Assembly: GCA_016278485.1 (NCBI GenBank) | Contig: JADQBT010000010.1 | Span: 248,001 to 312,000 of the forward strand | Reading direction: 5' to 3' | Length of the DNA stretch: 64,000 bases | From: Halanaerobiales bacterium | Lineage (GTDB): Bacteria; Bacillota; Halanaerobiia; Halanaerobiales; Halanaerobiaceae | Shown here: positions 8,740 to 17,413 of the stretch, one piece after another | Layout: each line of letters opens with the position of its first letter | Position numbering within the stretch: position 1 is the first letter of the stretch | The notes under the pieces: generated by a model | Told to the model about the DNA's origin: nothing | What the model saw: only the letters and a program-made list of their open reading frames with translations | The model's database searches: none | Made by a program: the position numbers and the translations under genes

Positions 8740-9738
8740 TCAACAGCAACTTCCCGTCTTGTTTTTCAACAAGCCCCCATGACCTAATCCAGCAATATCT
8801 TCTCTGCTAATTTTGTCACCTGCTAATGTCCTGGGGAAAACCAGATCAAATACTGTTTGCTCATGAAAAATAACTGCCGCTGGCAAGCCAAGTATTGGTA
8901 TCTGATCTAAATAAGCCACCATTAGTTTATTCCCAGGCAACACTGGTGCACCAAAGCTAACGATCTCTGCACCAGTCCCTTTTATACCAGTTGGAGTATT
9001 ATCATCTGGGTCAACTGACATACCGCCACCAGTAATAATAATATCTACTCCTGCTTCTCTCAATTCTAAAATGGCAGCAGTTATTTGTTGATGATCATCT
9101 GGAACATAAATAGTTTTAATGAGATTACCCGCCCATTTTTTACACTTTTTTTCAATTGTTGGCTTGAATTTATCTTCAATACGGCCATGGTAAACTTCAT
9201 TACCTGTTACTACAAGTCCAACAGTTAATTCTTGATAAGGAAGAATATTAAAAAAGGGTTTCCCTTCTGCAATTGACTCTAACTTTTCAATATATTTTTC
9301 AGCAATCAAAAGTGGATTAATTCTTACTCCAGCAATAATTTCATCTAGTTCGACTGCTTGATTACTCCGGGCAGAAGTAATCAAAATATCATCAATCATA
9401 TTTGCGGCAAATAATCTTTCTTTATCTACTTTCAGAAGTCCTCTGCTAGCAGCTTTAAGATTAATTTTTCCTTCATGTGGTTCTGTTTGCGTAATATTTT
9501 CCCCTTTAATAGCCGCAACCATCCTTAATGCTGCTGCTTCTTCATGCAATTCACCTGCTTCAGGTTGATATATAAAGATAGATTCTTTACCCATATCTTT
9601 TAATATTACTATATCTTCTGCTTGAACTTTATGACCTTTTTTAAAGCGAGCACCCTTACTTTCCCCGGGGATTATCTGTGTCATATCATGTGCAATTGGC
9701 TTACCAACTGCTTCTTCCACAGGAATTTTTTTTAACAT
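8740..9738 (-). CDS. Molybdopterin-binding (MoCF/MoeA-like) domain protein
   Basis: 332-residue protein with a molybdopterin-binding fold in the C-terminal half: VGLVVTGNEVYHGRIEDK (~residues 187-204), DIIITGGGMSVDPDDNTP (~234-251) and VLPGNKLMVAYL. The N-terminal part (VEEAVGKPIAHDMTQIIPGE) matches proteins found beside XdhC-like maturation factors in molybdenum-hydroxylase clusters. Start ATG 9738 follows TGGGAGGAT. The last residues are CC. Likely role: cofactor insertion or modification for the two hydroxylases of the island. The step is inferred; last gene of the xdhC pair operon. Confidence 0.75.
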   Translation of the reverse strand: MLKKIPVEEAVGKPIAHDMTQIIPGESKGARFKKGHKVQAEDIVILKDMGKESIFIYQPEAGELHEEAAALRMVAAIKGENITQTEPHEGKINLKAASRGLLKVDKERLFAANMIDDILITSARSNQAVELDEIIAGVRINPLLIAEKYIEKLESIAEGKPFFNILPYQELTVGLVVTGNEVYHGRIEDKFKPTIEKKCKKWAGNLIKTIYVPDDHQQITAAILELREAGVDIIITGGGMSVDPDDNTPTGIKGTGAEIVSFGAPVLPGNKLMVAYLDQIPILGLPAAVIFHEQTVFDLVFPRTLAGDKISREDIAGLGHGGLLKNKTGSCC

Positions 9739-9775
9739 CAAATTATCCTCCCATTAATAATAATTATTTGTTAAG

Positions 9776-10096
9776 TTAGTCTACAGGTATTAGTTCTATA
9801 AATACATCAATAGCTCCACCACAGACCCAACCTATTTCTGCTGCTTCTTTCCTGGTTAAAGTTATACTTATCTTTTCATGCTTACCTTGCTCCATAAGTT
9901 CAAGTGCTTTTTTCATAATAATTGCTTCATCTCGTCCTCCTCCAATTGTTCCAGAAGTAGAACCATCAGGATAAATGATCATTTCAGTCCCTGTATTTCT
10001 AGGTGAAGAACTCTTTGCTTTTACAATAAAGGCCCTGGCTAAATAGTCTCCTTCTCCATTATATTCATTTATTGCACCTACAATGCCTTTACGCAT
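9776..10096 (-). CDS. Stand-alone XdhC N-terminal domain protein
   Basis: 106-residue protein matching the first domain of XdhC/CoxI maturation factors, which sulfurate or protect molybdenum cofactor before insertion. Key motifs are SSPRNTGTEMIIY, GTIGGGRDE (~residues 51-59) and the C-terminal VCGGAIDVFIE. Start ATG 10096 is chosen because AGGAGGGG lies five bases upstream; it overlaps the preceding gene by 8 bp. The normal second (Rossmann) domain is encoded by that upstream gene, so XdhC function appears divided between two proteins. Confidence 0.75.
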   Translation of the reverse strand: MRKGIVGAINEYNGEGDYLARAFIVKAKSSSPRNTGTEMIIYPDGSTSGTIGGGRDEAIIMKKALELMEQGKHEKISITLTRKEAAEIGWVCGGAIDVFIELIPVD

Positions 10097-10850
10097 TACT
10101 ACCCCTCCTGACACTGATTAATTGTCCAGCAATAGCAACTGCTATTTCTTCTGGTGTTTCTGCCCCAATTTCCAAACCGATCGGTGCATGTACAGTTTCC
10201 AATAATTCTTCAGACAATTTATCAGTTTCTCTTAATTCGGTATAAACCTGATTAATTTTTCTTGAACTACCTATCATGCCAATATAGGCTGCCTGACTTT
10301 TAATTACATCACGTAATACCTGATAATCAAATTGATGGCCTCTGGTAACAATAACTAGGTAATCATTTTTCCGTACTTCCAATTCATCCGTAAAATCAGC
10401 AAAAGATTTGCATTCTAAATAATCAGCTGCAGGAAAACGATCTGCATTGATAAACTCATCGCGATCGTCTACTATAGTAATTTCGAAATTTATCATCTTG
10501 GCAATTTTTGCTAAAGGTTTTGCAATATGGCCTGCTCCAAATATTATTAAACGTGACTTTTCAAGTAGTGGTTCAAAAAATAACTCAATTTCACCCTCAG
10601 GTAATTCAACTTTCTTTGCTTGTGATTCTTCTAAGTAAAGATAATCAACTAAATCATCTATAAGTTCCTTTTTTGAAAATATTTTCTTTAAATCTTCACT
10701 GGAAAATTGGATTTCGTTATTCTCTTTAATAATTATTTTCTCACCAAAAACATTTTCCAAATTACTACCTTCCACTTCAGTAACTGTTGCTACAATAGCT
10801 TTTTGGGGACTATCGAAAGCCACTTTGATATCTTTATAAATATTTCTCAA
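10089..10850 (-). CDS. XdhC-type maturation factor with Rossmann domain and degenerate N-terminus
   Basis: 253 residues, TTG start with GAGGTGG five bases upstream. The C-terminal ~165 residues form the XdhC Rossmann domain: LIIFGAGHIAKPLAKIA, then VTRGHQFDYQVL and MIGSSRK, and finally GLEIGAETPEEIAVAIAGQL. The N-terminal ~90 residues start like XdhC (KAIVATVTEVEGSNLENVFG) but lack the GSIGGG and Cys-containing loop, which are instead present in the next gene downstream. Probably works with it in cofactor maturation for the xanthine-dehydrogenase-type enzymes. Confidence 0.78.
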   Translation of the reverse strand: MRNIYKDIKVAFDSPQKAIVATVTEVEGSNLENVFGEKIIIKENNEIQFSSEDLKKIFSKKELIDDLVDYLYLEESQAKKVELPEGEIELFFEPLLEKSRLIIFGAGHIAKPLAKIAKMINFEITIVDDRDEFINADRFPAADYLECKSFADFTDELEVRKNDYLVIVTRGHQFDYQVLRDVIKSQAAYIGMIGSSRKINQVYTELRETDKLSEELLETVHAPIGLEIGAETPEEIAVAIAGQLISVRRGSNA

Positions 10851-10894
10851 TTAAACCACCTCAATCATTATTTTTTTAAAGTAAATTTTATGGC

Positions 10895-10916
10895 GTTATG
10901 TTTAACCTAGTATAAC
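10895..10916. promoter_or_regulatory. Candidate ModE-type operator
   Basis: Inverted half-sites GTTAT (10895-10899) and ATAAC (10912-10916) separated by 12 nt, the half-site pattern and spacing I recall for the E. coli ModE operator at modA. It sits just downstream of the promoter at 10923-10951 and next to a ModE-like gene, so binding would repress the xdhC-pair operon. Sequence pattern seen; regulation inferred. Confidence 0.45.
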
Positions 10917-10922
10917 ACTTTC

Positions 10923-10951
10923 ATTATAACAGAATCGTAGAAACTTTTCCA
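10923..10951 (-). promoter_or_regulatory. Promoter for the XdhC/molybdopterin-binding operon
   Basis: Minus strand TGGAAA (10951-10946), 17-nt spacer, TATAAT (10928-10923) with TGT directly before it (extended -10). It is the only clear promoter in the 175-nt gap between the ModE-like and XdhC genes. Confidence 0.6.
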
Positions 10952-11025
10952 GGCAAAAATATAAAATGTTTGTACAGGAGCTTAATACGAAAGAATTAAA
11001 AATAGTATTTGTGACAAAACAATCA

Positions 11026-11397
11026 TTAATACAGTTCTCTTTTTAATTTATTTTTAAACTCCTGATCAAAATATTTTTTTTCTAAATCTCCTAATTCTTG
11101 GCTAGCCTCTTTTCTAAAAGCAGAAAAAGTTTCTGTTAACAAACGGCCTTTTTTAGTTAATGTAGATCCTCCCCCAGTCTTGCCTCCCACTTGTTTTTCT
11201 AATAGTTTAAAACCCCATCTTTCTTCTAAACTTTTTATTAGTTTCCAGGCCTGACTGTAGGACATATTAATCTCAGCTGCTGCTTGTCTTAATGAACCCA
11301 GCCGATCAATTAACTTCAAAATATCACAGGGACCATCTCCAAATAGGCGATCTTCTTCTTCTAGCCACAATTTATAATTTAATTTCAATTGCTTCAC
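11026..11397 (-). CDS. ModE N-terminal-type winged-helix regulator (no molybdate-binding domain)
   Basis: 123-residue DNA-binding protein equivalent to the N-terminal domain of ModE: LFGDGPCDILKLIDRLGSLR, AAAEINMSYSQAWKLIKSLE, then GGKTGGGSTLTKKG, the wing typical of ModE. The TOBE/MOP molybdate-binding domains of full ModE are missing. GTG at 11397 overlaps the mocA stop (GTGA); TTG at 11388 has better SD spacing (GGGGAG, 8 nt) and would shorten the protein by three residues. Likely regulates molybdenum-cofactor genes; a candidate operator lies just beyond its 3' end. Confidence 0.82.
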   Translation of the reverse strand: MKQLKLNYKLWLEEEDRLFGDGPCDILKLIDRLGSLRQAAAEINMSYSQAWKLIKSLEERWGFKLLEKQVGGKTGGGSTLTKKGRLLTETFSAFRKEASQELGDLEKKYFDQEFKNKLKRELY

Positions 11398-11999
11398 TCC
11401 CCATCAATTTCTGGTTTATACCGATCATATTGTTTGGGATTATCAATATCTATGGTTATTTTCTGGTCAGATAAAGGAAAGTAATGGATCTTCTCTGGAT
11501 AAATTTCAAACAAATGTCGCAATCCTCCCTCACCTTCTAACTCCATAATTTTTTCTATCAGTTCTTTTTTAATTATTACCGGATGTCCTTTTTTCCCTTG
11601 ATAAATAGGCAAAATTATTGGCGGCTTTTTTGCAAGAAATTCTTCTATTATCTCTTCAACAATTTCAGTTGTTAATAAAGGCTTATCAGCTAGCACAAAC
11701 ATGATATATTGACAACTTTCCGGCAGAACTTTAAGACCTGTCTGGACACTTGACATCATACCTTGCTGATAATTAATGTTTTCTACTATTTTCACAGCTG
11801 CATAATTTTTTTCTATAAGATGTTTTTTCATTCGTTCTTTTTCTGCTCCAACCACTACCACTATTTGATCAACATATTTTGCTTTTCTGACTGTATCGAT
11901 TACTGTATCCATGATTGTCTTATCACCCCAGGGTAACAATTGTTTTAGCTTACCCATCCGACTACCTTCCCCTGCAGCAAGAATAATTGCTGTAATCAA
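11394..11999 (-). CDS. mocA: Molybdenum cofactor cytidylyltransferase-like NTP transferase (MocA/YgfJ type)
   Basis: 201-residue nucleotidyltransferase that would add CMP (or another nucleotide) to molybdopterin for xanthine-dehydrogenase-family enzymes. Signature loop LAAGEGSRMGKLKQLLPWG at the N-terminus, MSSVQTGL, LADKPLL (metal-binding Asp) and KKGHPVI are all present. TTG start at 11999 has a perfect AGGAGGT six bases upstream. Located just after a strong terminator that ends the purine-permease transcript, so expression may depend on read-through or an unseen promoter. Family assignment firm; CMP specificity inferred from context. Confidence 0.85.
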   Translation of the reverse strand: MITAIILAAGEGSRMGKLKQLLPWGDKTIMDTVIDTVRKAKYVDQIVVVVGAEKERMKKHLIEKNYAAVKIVENINYQQGMMSSVQTGLKVLPESCQYIMFVLADKPLLTTEIVEEIIEEFLAKKPPIILPIYQGKKGHPVIIKKELIEKIMELEGEGGLRHLFEIYPEKIHYFPLSDQKITIDIDNPKQYDRYKPEIDGE

Positions 12000-12015
12000 A
12001 ATATTACCTCCTTAG

Positions 12016-12046
12016 AAAAAAACTGCTGCCCTAAACAGGACAGCAG
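12016..12046 (-). terminator. Rho-independent terminator after the AzgA/PbuG-type permease
   Basis: Minus strand stem CTGCTGTCCT/AGGGCAGCAG (12046-12023, one mismatch) with GTTT loop followed by seven T (12022-12016). Separates the purine catabolic genes from the mocA group. Confidence 0.9.
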
Positions 12047-12076
12047 CATTATTAACATTTATCCTGTATGTTTATT

Positions 12077-13390
12077 TTATACTGTAACGAAATAAAGTAC
12101 AAATAAAACACCAAGAACATATACTAACCAGTGTACTTTTTTACCTTGACCTGTAAAAAGCTTAATTACTGGATAAACGATAAAGCCTAATGCGATACCA
12201 TTTGAAATGGAATAAGTTAATGGCATGGCAAGTAAAGCTACAAACGCAGGTAAGATTTCAGTAAAATCATCCCAGTCAAGTTTAGTTATATTAGACATCA
12301 TCATTGTACCTACAATAATTAATGCTGGAGCTGTTGCTGCTGAAGGAACAATCCCAATAAGTGGTCTAAAGAATAGTGATAAGAAAAATAAGATAGCTAC
12401 AACTACTCCTGTTAACCCAGTTCGACCACCTTCTGCTACACCAGAAGCAGATTCAACATAAGTTGTTACAGTTGAAGTACCAAAAAGTGCACCACCAGTT
12501 GTACCAATAGCATCAGCTAAAAGTGCTTTACTGGCTTTGGGAAGGTCACCATTTTCATCTAAATAATCTGCCTGCTGACTAACACCAACAAGTGTCCCGG
12601 CTGTATCAAACATATCAACAAACAAGAATGACATTAAAACACCAATCATACCAACATTTAAAACTGACCTAAGATCAAGTTTAAATAAAACCTGTGACCA
12701 GTCTGAAAATTGAGGCATAGCAACTATACCAGAGAATGCTGGAGTTACTCCATTTGTCCAACCCAAAGCAGTAGAAATTAAAATACCCCAGAGTAATGCA
12801 CCTTTGATTTTACGGGAATGTAAAATTCCAGTGATAATTAAACCAAGCAATGCAATTAAAGCAGGCCCAGAAAAAATTGAACCCATAGCAACTAGAGTAG
12901 CATCACTATTTACAACTATGCCAGCATTTTGCAGACCAATAAATGCAATAAAAAGACCAATACCCGCACTAATACCAGTTTTTAGGGCCATTGGAATTGA
13001 ATTAACAATCATTTCTCTGACTGGTGTTACACTCAAAATTATAAAAATAATACCTTCAATAAAAACTAGTCCGAGTGCTGCCTGCCAGGTTACTCCCATA
13101 CCAATGACTACAGAATAAGCAAAAAAGGCATTAAGACCCATCCCAGAAGCAAGGGCAAAAGGATAATTCGTCAGATAAGCCATAGCTAAAGTACCCAGCA
13201 CAGCACCAAGAATTGTAGCAATAAACACACCATTGAAAGGCATACCAGCATCACTTAGTATAGCAGGGTTAACAAATATTATGTAGGCCATGGTCATAAA
13301 AGTAGTAAAACCAGCCACAACCTCAGTCTTTACATCTGTGTTGTTTTCTTGTAACTTAAACGTATTATTCAAAAAACTTTTCTCTTCCAT
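12077..13390 (-). CDS. Hypoxanthine/guanine/adenine permease, AzgA/PbuG branch of NCS2
   Basis: 437-residue membrane transporter with about 12-14 hydrophobic segments. Family landmarks: TEVVAGFTTFMTMAYIIFVN near residue 22, ASGMGLNAFFAYSVV (~81-95), LFVDMFDTAGTL (~254-265) and STVTTYVESASGVAEGGRTG (~302-321), which bind the purine. Proton symport is the family norm. AGGAGGT lies 10 nt before the ATG. It follows adenine deaminase in the same direction, suggesting uptake of adenine or hypoxanthine for that enzyme. It is followed by a strong terminator. Confidence 0.9.
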   Translation of the reverse strand: MEEKSFLNNTFKLQENNTDVKTEVVAGFTTFMTMAYIIFVNPAILSDAGMPFNGVFIATILGAVLGTLAMAYLTNYPFALASGMGLNAFFAYSVVIGMGVTWQAALGLVFIEGIIFIILSVTPVREMIVNSIPMALKTGISAGIGLFIAFIGLQNAGIVVNSDATLVAMGSIFSGPALIALLGLIITGILHSRKIKGALLWGILISTALGWTNGVTPAFSGIVAMPQFSDWSQVLFKLDLRSVLNVGMIGVLMSFLFVDMFDTAGTLVGVSQQADYLDENGDLPKASKALLADAIGTTGGALFGTSTVTTYVESASGVAEGGRTGLTGVVVAILFFLSLFFRPLIGIVPSAATAPALIIVGTMMMSNITKLDWDDFTEILPAFVALLAMPLTYSISNGIALGFIVYPVIKLFTGQGKKVHWLVYVLGVLFVLYFVTV

Positions 13391-13490
13391 CAGGTAATTT
13401 ACCTCCTTGTTTTAGAGAGAACCGCCTGAACTCAACAATTACTTAGCAAAAATTATTCTCTACCTATCTCAAAAATCACCCCCTTCTAAT

Positions 13491-15251
13491 TTAGTCGTCT
13501 AGTACTAAAGGTACGTGCTGAAAACTATCCACATTAAACAAACCTTCATCAGTTAGTTTCAAACTTGGTATTACAGGTAGAGCAAGAAAAGAAAGAGTCA
13601 TAAATGGCCCTGACCTAGTCACTCCTAATGAGCTAAGTAAATTACGCATAATTTTTAATTTTTCAGCTACTTCCTTCATTGGTTTGGTTGCCATCAAACC
13701 ACCAATAGGTAGTGCCAATTCTTCCTCAACTTTCCCATCAACTACAACTACAATACCACCCTTCATCTCTTTTATCCTATCTACAGCTAAATACATATCC
13801 TTTGCTTTCAATCCTGCCACAATAATATTATGTGAATCATGACCAATTGATGTTGCTACAGCCCCTTTGCGAAGTCCAAAACCATGCAGAAGTCCAATAC
13901 CAATATTGCCGGTAGCTTGATGTCTTTCAACCACTGCCAATTTAACGAGATGATGGCCAATTAATTCAGGTAATAATGGTTCTCTAGGCACCTGTTCATC
14001 AGACCAATTCTTAGTATCATAAATACTTTCACCTGTAACAATTTGGTCTTCTTTCAATTCAATAACTCGATATTTTCTCCCAGCAGGAATTTTGAAGCTA
14101 TCTGTAGAAATTTTTCCTATATTTATTGAATCAAAAATATTATTTTTACTCTTTTCATCTAATTCATCTTCTAACTTACTACTATTTTCACCATAACTAA
14201 GCAAATTTCCTGCATCGGCAACTAATTTTCCATCTTTATAAACTGATTCTATTGTTAAGTCAGCCAGATCATTAATAACTAAGAGATCTGCCTTAAGTCC
14301 AGGTGCAATTGCTCCTAAATCATTCTTCCCTAAAGCAAGAGCAGCATTCAAAGTAGCCATTCTAATCGCTCTTAAAGGTGAAAGACCATATCTTACTGCT
14401 TTTTTAATCACAAAATCAATATGTCCTTCTTGCAAAAGGTCACCAGGGTGACGGTCATCAGTTGCAAAAAGAAAACGACTACAATTACTATCATTAACTG
14501 CTGGCAGTAAGTTTTTAAGATCTCGTGTTACAGAACCTTCTCTAATCATCACATACATACCTTTTTGCACTTTTTCAAGCGCTTCATTTACAGTTGTACA
14601 TTCATGATCAGCTGCAATTCCTGCTAAAAGATAAGCATTTAAATCTTTATCCTTTAAGCCAGGTGCATGACCATCTTTAAATCTGTCACCAATCATTTCG
14701 ATTTTATCCCAAATTACTGGATTACCATCTATCACTGATGGATAATCCATTACCTCTCCCAAACCGAAAATTCCCTCTTCAGGCAATAATTTAAGCAGAT
14801 CAGTAGCAGTCAAAGTCGCGCCAGAATTTTCGAACGAAGTAGCAGGTACACATGATGGTAACATTAAATGAAAATTCCAGGGTTGATTTAAACCACGTTT
14901 TAAAAAATATCTAATTCCAGCTAGTCCTGCCACATTAGCCAGTTCATGCGGATCAGCTACAATTGTTGTTGTTCCCCTCGGAATAATCACTCGTGCAAAT
15001 TCTGAAACTTCTGTCATCGCACTTTCTAAATGAAGATGAGCATCAATAAACCCTGGGGAAATGATCTTTCCTTGCAAATCTATTTCAACTTCACCTTCAT
15101 ATTTGCCACTACCTAGAATAATACCATCCGAGATAGCTAAATCTTCTTCAATTAATTTCTCATTAAAAACATCAATCAATAATCCATTCTTAAAAACTAA
15201 ATCAGCCTTTTCAATTCCACGTGCTTTTTTTAATAATTCTTGATTAAGCAG
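13491..15251 (-). CDS. ade: Adenine deaminase, apparent CTG start
   Basis: Amidohydrolase converting adenine to hypoxanthine and ammonia. Metal motif HLHLESAM, then DPHELANV, FATDDRHPGD and the C-terminal GHDSHNIIVAG are visible. Canonical starts only allow translation from TTG 15179 (562 residues), but the same frame continues 24 codons upstream with a typical Ade N-terminus (ELLKKARGIEKADLVFKNG). An in-frame stop occurs at 15285-15287 with no ATG, GTG or TTG between. CTG at 15251 has AAAGGGGGGG five bases upstream and gives 586 residues, the usual length. Feeds hypoxanthine to the hydroxylases of the island. Confidence 0.88.
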   Translation of the reverse strand: MLNQELLKKARGIEKADLVFKNGLLIDVFNEKLIEEDLAISDGIILGSGKYEGEVEIDLQGKIISPGFIDAHLHLESAMTEVSEFARVIIPRGTTTIVADPHELANVAGLAGIRYFLKRGLNQPWNFHLMLPSCVPATSFENSGATLTATDLLKLLPEEGIFGLGEVMDYPSVIDGNPVIWDKIEMIGDRFKDGHAPGLKDKDLNAYLLAGIAADHECTTVNEALEKVQKGMYVMIREGSVTRDLKNLLPAVNDSNCSRFLFATDDRHPGDLLQEGHIDFVIKKAVRYGLSPLRAIRMATLNAALALGKNDLGAIAPGLKADLLVINDLADLTIESVYKDGKLVADAGNLLSYGENSSKLEDELDEKSKNNIFDSINIGKISTDSFKIPAGRKYRVIELKEDQIVTGESIYDTKNWSDEQVPREPLLPELIGHHLVKLAVVERHQATGNIGIGLLHGFGLRKGAVATSIGHDSHNIIVAGLKAKDMYLAVDRIKEMKGGIVVVVDGKVEEELALPIGGLMATKPMKEVAEKLKIMRNLLSSLGVTRSGPFMTLSFLALPVIPSLKLTDEGLFNVDSFQHVPLVLDD

Positions 15252-15305
15252 AAAATCCCCCCCTTTCTTGATAAAGATTTTCTCTCAATAATAATTATAA
15301 ACAGC

Positions 15306-16388
15306 TTATAAACTCAATGCAGCAAAATTACAACGAGTTACACAGAGTCCACAACCTTCACATTTATCAGAATCAATGACAATTTTATTATCTTCGTCCA
15401 GATGATTAGCATCATAAACACAACTAATAATACATAGCCTACAACCAGTACAATTTTCTCTGGTTATTACTGGAGTTTTTGTCTCAAAGTTAGCTTCAGT
15501 TGGCATAGCTTTCTGTGCCATACCGCGAATTTCATCTAAATTATTATAGCCATTTTCTTCTAAAAAATCATCAATTTCTTGCGCAATCTTACCATATATA
15601 TGAGGGCCTTTTACAATTGCTTCAGTACAAACCTGTACCGCTTGGGCGCCGGCCATAATCATTTTTACAGCATCAATTCCGTTAGAGATACCACCTACAC
15701 CTAATACAGGAATATCAACTGTTTTTACTGCCTCATAAACAGCACGCAAAGCTAATGGGAAAATTGCTTTACCTGAAAGCCATCCATAACCATTTTCACT
15801 TCCCATTAATGGCCTACCAGTTTTTACATCAATATCTATTGTTGGTCCAAATGAATTGATTAATACCAGACCATCTGCCCCTGCATCTTCTGCAGCTTTT
15901 GCAAATTTAGGAATATCGATTTGTGGACTGAGTTTAACCATCACTGGTAGATCAGAAGCTTCTTTAGCAGCCTTAATACTTTCAATTACTGGTGTTGGGT
16001 CATCACCAAGATAATGGGTAGATAGTTCAAGGGCATGACCAAATGGTTCTACTTGGGCTGCTAGTTTACTAATTTCCTCTGAAGTATAACCTAGACCAAT
16101 AATCACGGGAAGACCTGTTTCTTTAACTTTTGGATATTCTTTTTCTAACCATCTTTCTGGTGGGTATTCAGACCATAATTCAGTATTCATAAATCCACCG
16201 CGAACTTCAGCCATATTAGGTCTTGGTACTTTTGCTGCCTTAACTGAAATTGTTTTTGTAACGATAGCTCCTGTACCACCTTCTTTTGCTCTATGAGCCA
16301 TTTCACCATCTTTAATTGGTGGACCCGCCGCTGGCATAACAGGATTCTTTAACTCCATATCAAATAACTTAACAGATAAATCTGCCAT
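15306..16388 (-). CDS. PreA/dihydroorotate-dehydrogenase-like flavoprotein with C-terminal 2x[4Fe-4S] ferredoxin
   Basis: 360-residue cytoplasmic FMN TIM-barrel enzyme fused to a ferredoxin. The barrel runs to ~residue 300 (NPVMPAAGPP, VMVKLSPQ, LGVGGISNGIDAVKMIMAGA phosphate-binding loop). Two cluster motifs follow: CTGCRLCIISC and CEGCGLCVTRC. Start ATG 16388 is better spaced from AAGGAAG than GTG 16397. It resembles the PreA subunit of dihydropyrimidine dehydrogenase, but no PreT partner is adjacent. Sitting between xanthine-dehydrogenase and adenine-deaminase genes, it may reduce or desaturate a purine-ring intermediate (inference). Confidence 0.78.
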   Translation of the reverse strand: MADLSVKLFDMELKNPVMPAAGPPIKDGEMAHRAKEGGTGAIVTKTISVKAAKVPRPNMAEVRGGFMNTELWSEYPPERWLEKEYPKVKETGLPVIIGLGYTSEEISKLAAQVEPFGHALELSTHYLGDDPTPVIESIKAAKEASDLPVMVKLSPQIDIPKFAKAAEDAGADGLVLINSFGPTIDIDVKTGRPLMGSENGYGWLSGKAIFPLALRAVYEAVKTVDIPVLGVGGISNGIDAVKMIMAGAQAVQVCTEAIVKGPHIYGKIAQEIDDFLEENGYNNLDEIRGMAQKAMPTEANFETKTPVITRENCTGCRLCIISCVYDANHLDEDNKIVIDSDKCEGCGLCVTRCNFAALSL

Positions 16389-16423
16389 CAAAACCACTTC
16401 CTTTTCTTAGTATATTTTTATAA

Positions 16424-17413
16424 TTATTTTTTTTCTTCCAGTGCTTGCTTGATTTTTGCAGGTGTAATAGGTAGTTCAAAAAATCTAATCCCAATTGCAT
16501 CATAAATTGCATTTGCTACTGCTGGTGAAGCGCCAATTAATGTTGGCTCTCCAACACCTTTAGCTCCAAATGGGCCTTCTGAATCTTCATCTTCAATTAG
16601 AACATGATTAAAGTCTGGTACATCCATCGTGGTCGGCACTAAATAATCAGTCATACCAGCGTTTCTAGTCACACCTTTATCGATCACTTGATCTTCCATA
16701 AGTGCCATACCCAAACCTTGCGTTGTGCCTCCCTCTATCTGTCCTTCTACATTAACTGGATTGATAGCCTTACCAAGATCTATTGCTGTATCAACATTTA
16801 ATACATCAACAATACCTGTATCGGTATCTACTTCCACCTCAATAATCTGGGTCATAAATGTGTATGCTACATAAACCTTATCTGCTTGACCTGTTTCTGA
16901 ATCGGGTTCATAAGTAACAGGAAAAAAGGAAGCTTCTGCTCTTAATGAATCACCCTGTTCCTTCACTCTATCTGCAAGTTCCCAGTAGGTTAAATAATCA
17001 TCAGGATTGTCAAACATAAAGACCTTACCATCTTGAATACCCATTTCTGGGTGGTTACTTCTAAATTCCAGACTACCATAATGATAAAGCTTAGCCAAAA
17101 GAGTTTCCGCTGCTTTTTTGACTGCATTTCCTGTAAAATATGTTTGTCTGGTCGCTGAAGTAGAACCTGAGTTTTTTGTAAGATGCGTATCTCCCTGTAT
17201 TACATCAATAAAATCAGGACTAATACGCAATATTTCTGCCGCTATCTGAATTACGGTAGTGATAACACCCTGGCCCACATCTGCTGCGGCAGTCCGAATT
17301 AATATTCTTTCATCTTCTACAACTTCTACTGAAGCAACTGAATGATCAGGAAATCCCTCTCCATAACCAAAGCCAAACATGATAGTCGACATTCCTTTTC
17401 CACGTTTTTTCAT
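16424..17413 (-). CDS. Xanthine-dehydrogenase-type molybdenum subunit, C-terminal half (split gene)
   Basis: 329 residues equal to the second molybdopterin-binding half of an XdhA-type subunit: AAADVGQGVITTVIQIAAE, GSTSATRQTYFTGNAV and GPFGAKGVGEPTL, which carries the catalytic Glu. The ATG shares one base with the stop of the N-terminal half (TAATG), and a GGGGG tract about 9 nt upstream can act as SD. The second copy in the island (24153-26444) encodes both halves as one 763-residue chain. May assemble as a two-chain large subunit; a recent frameshift is the alternative. Confidence 0.85.
   Translation of the reverse strand: MKKRGKGMSTIMFGFGYGEGFPDHSVASVEVVEDERILIRTAAADVGQGVITTVIQIAAEILRISPDFIDVIQGDTHLTKNSGSTSATRQTYFTGNAVKKAAETLLAKLYHYGSLEFRSNHPEMGIQDGKVFMFDNPDDYLTYWELADRVKEQGDSLRAEASFFPVTYEPDSETGQADKVYVAYTFMTQIIEVEVDTDTGIVDVLNVDTAIDLGKAINPVNVEGQIEGGTTQGLGMALMEDQVIDKGVTRNAGMTDYLVPTTMDVPDFNHVLIEDEDSEGPFGAKGVGEPTLIGASPAVANAIYDAIGIRFFELPITPAKIKQALEEKK

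Noticed and set aside
13391-13490. Purine riboswitch before the AzgA-type permease
   Set aside because: The 100-nt gap shows no three-way-junction pairing or conserved loop sequences.
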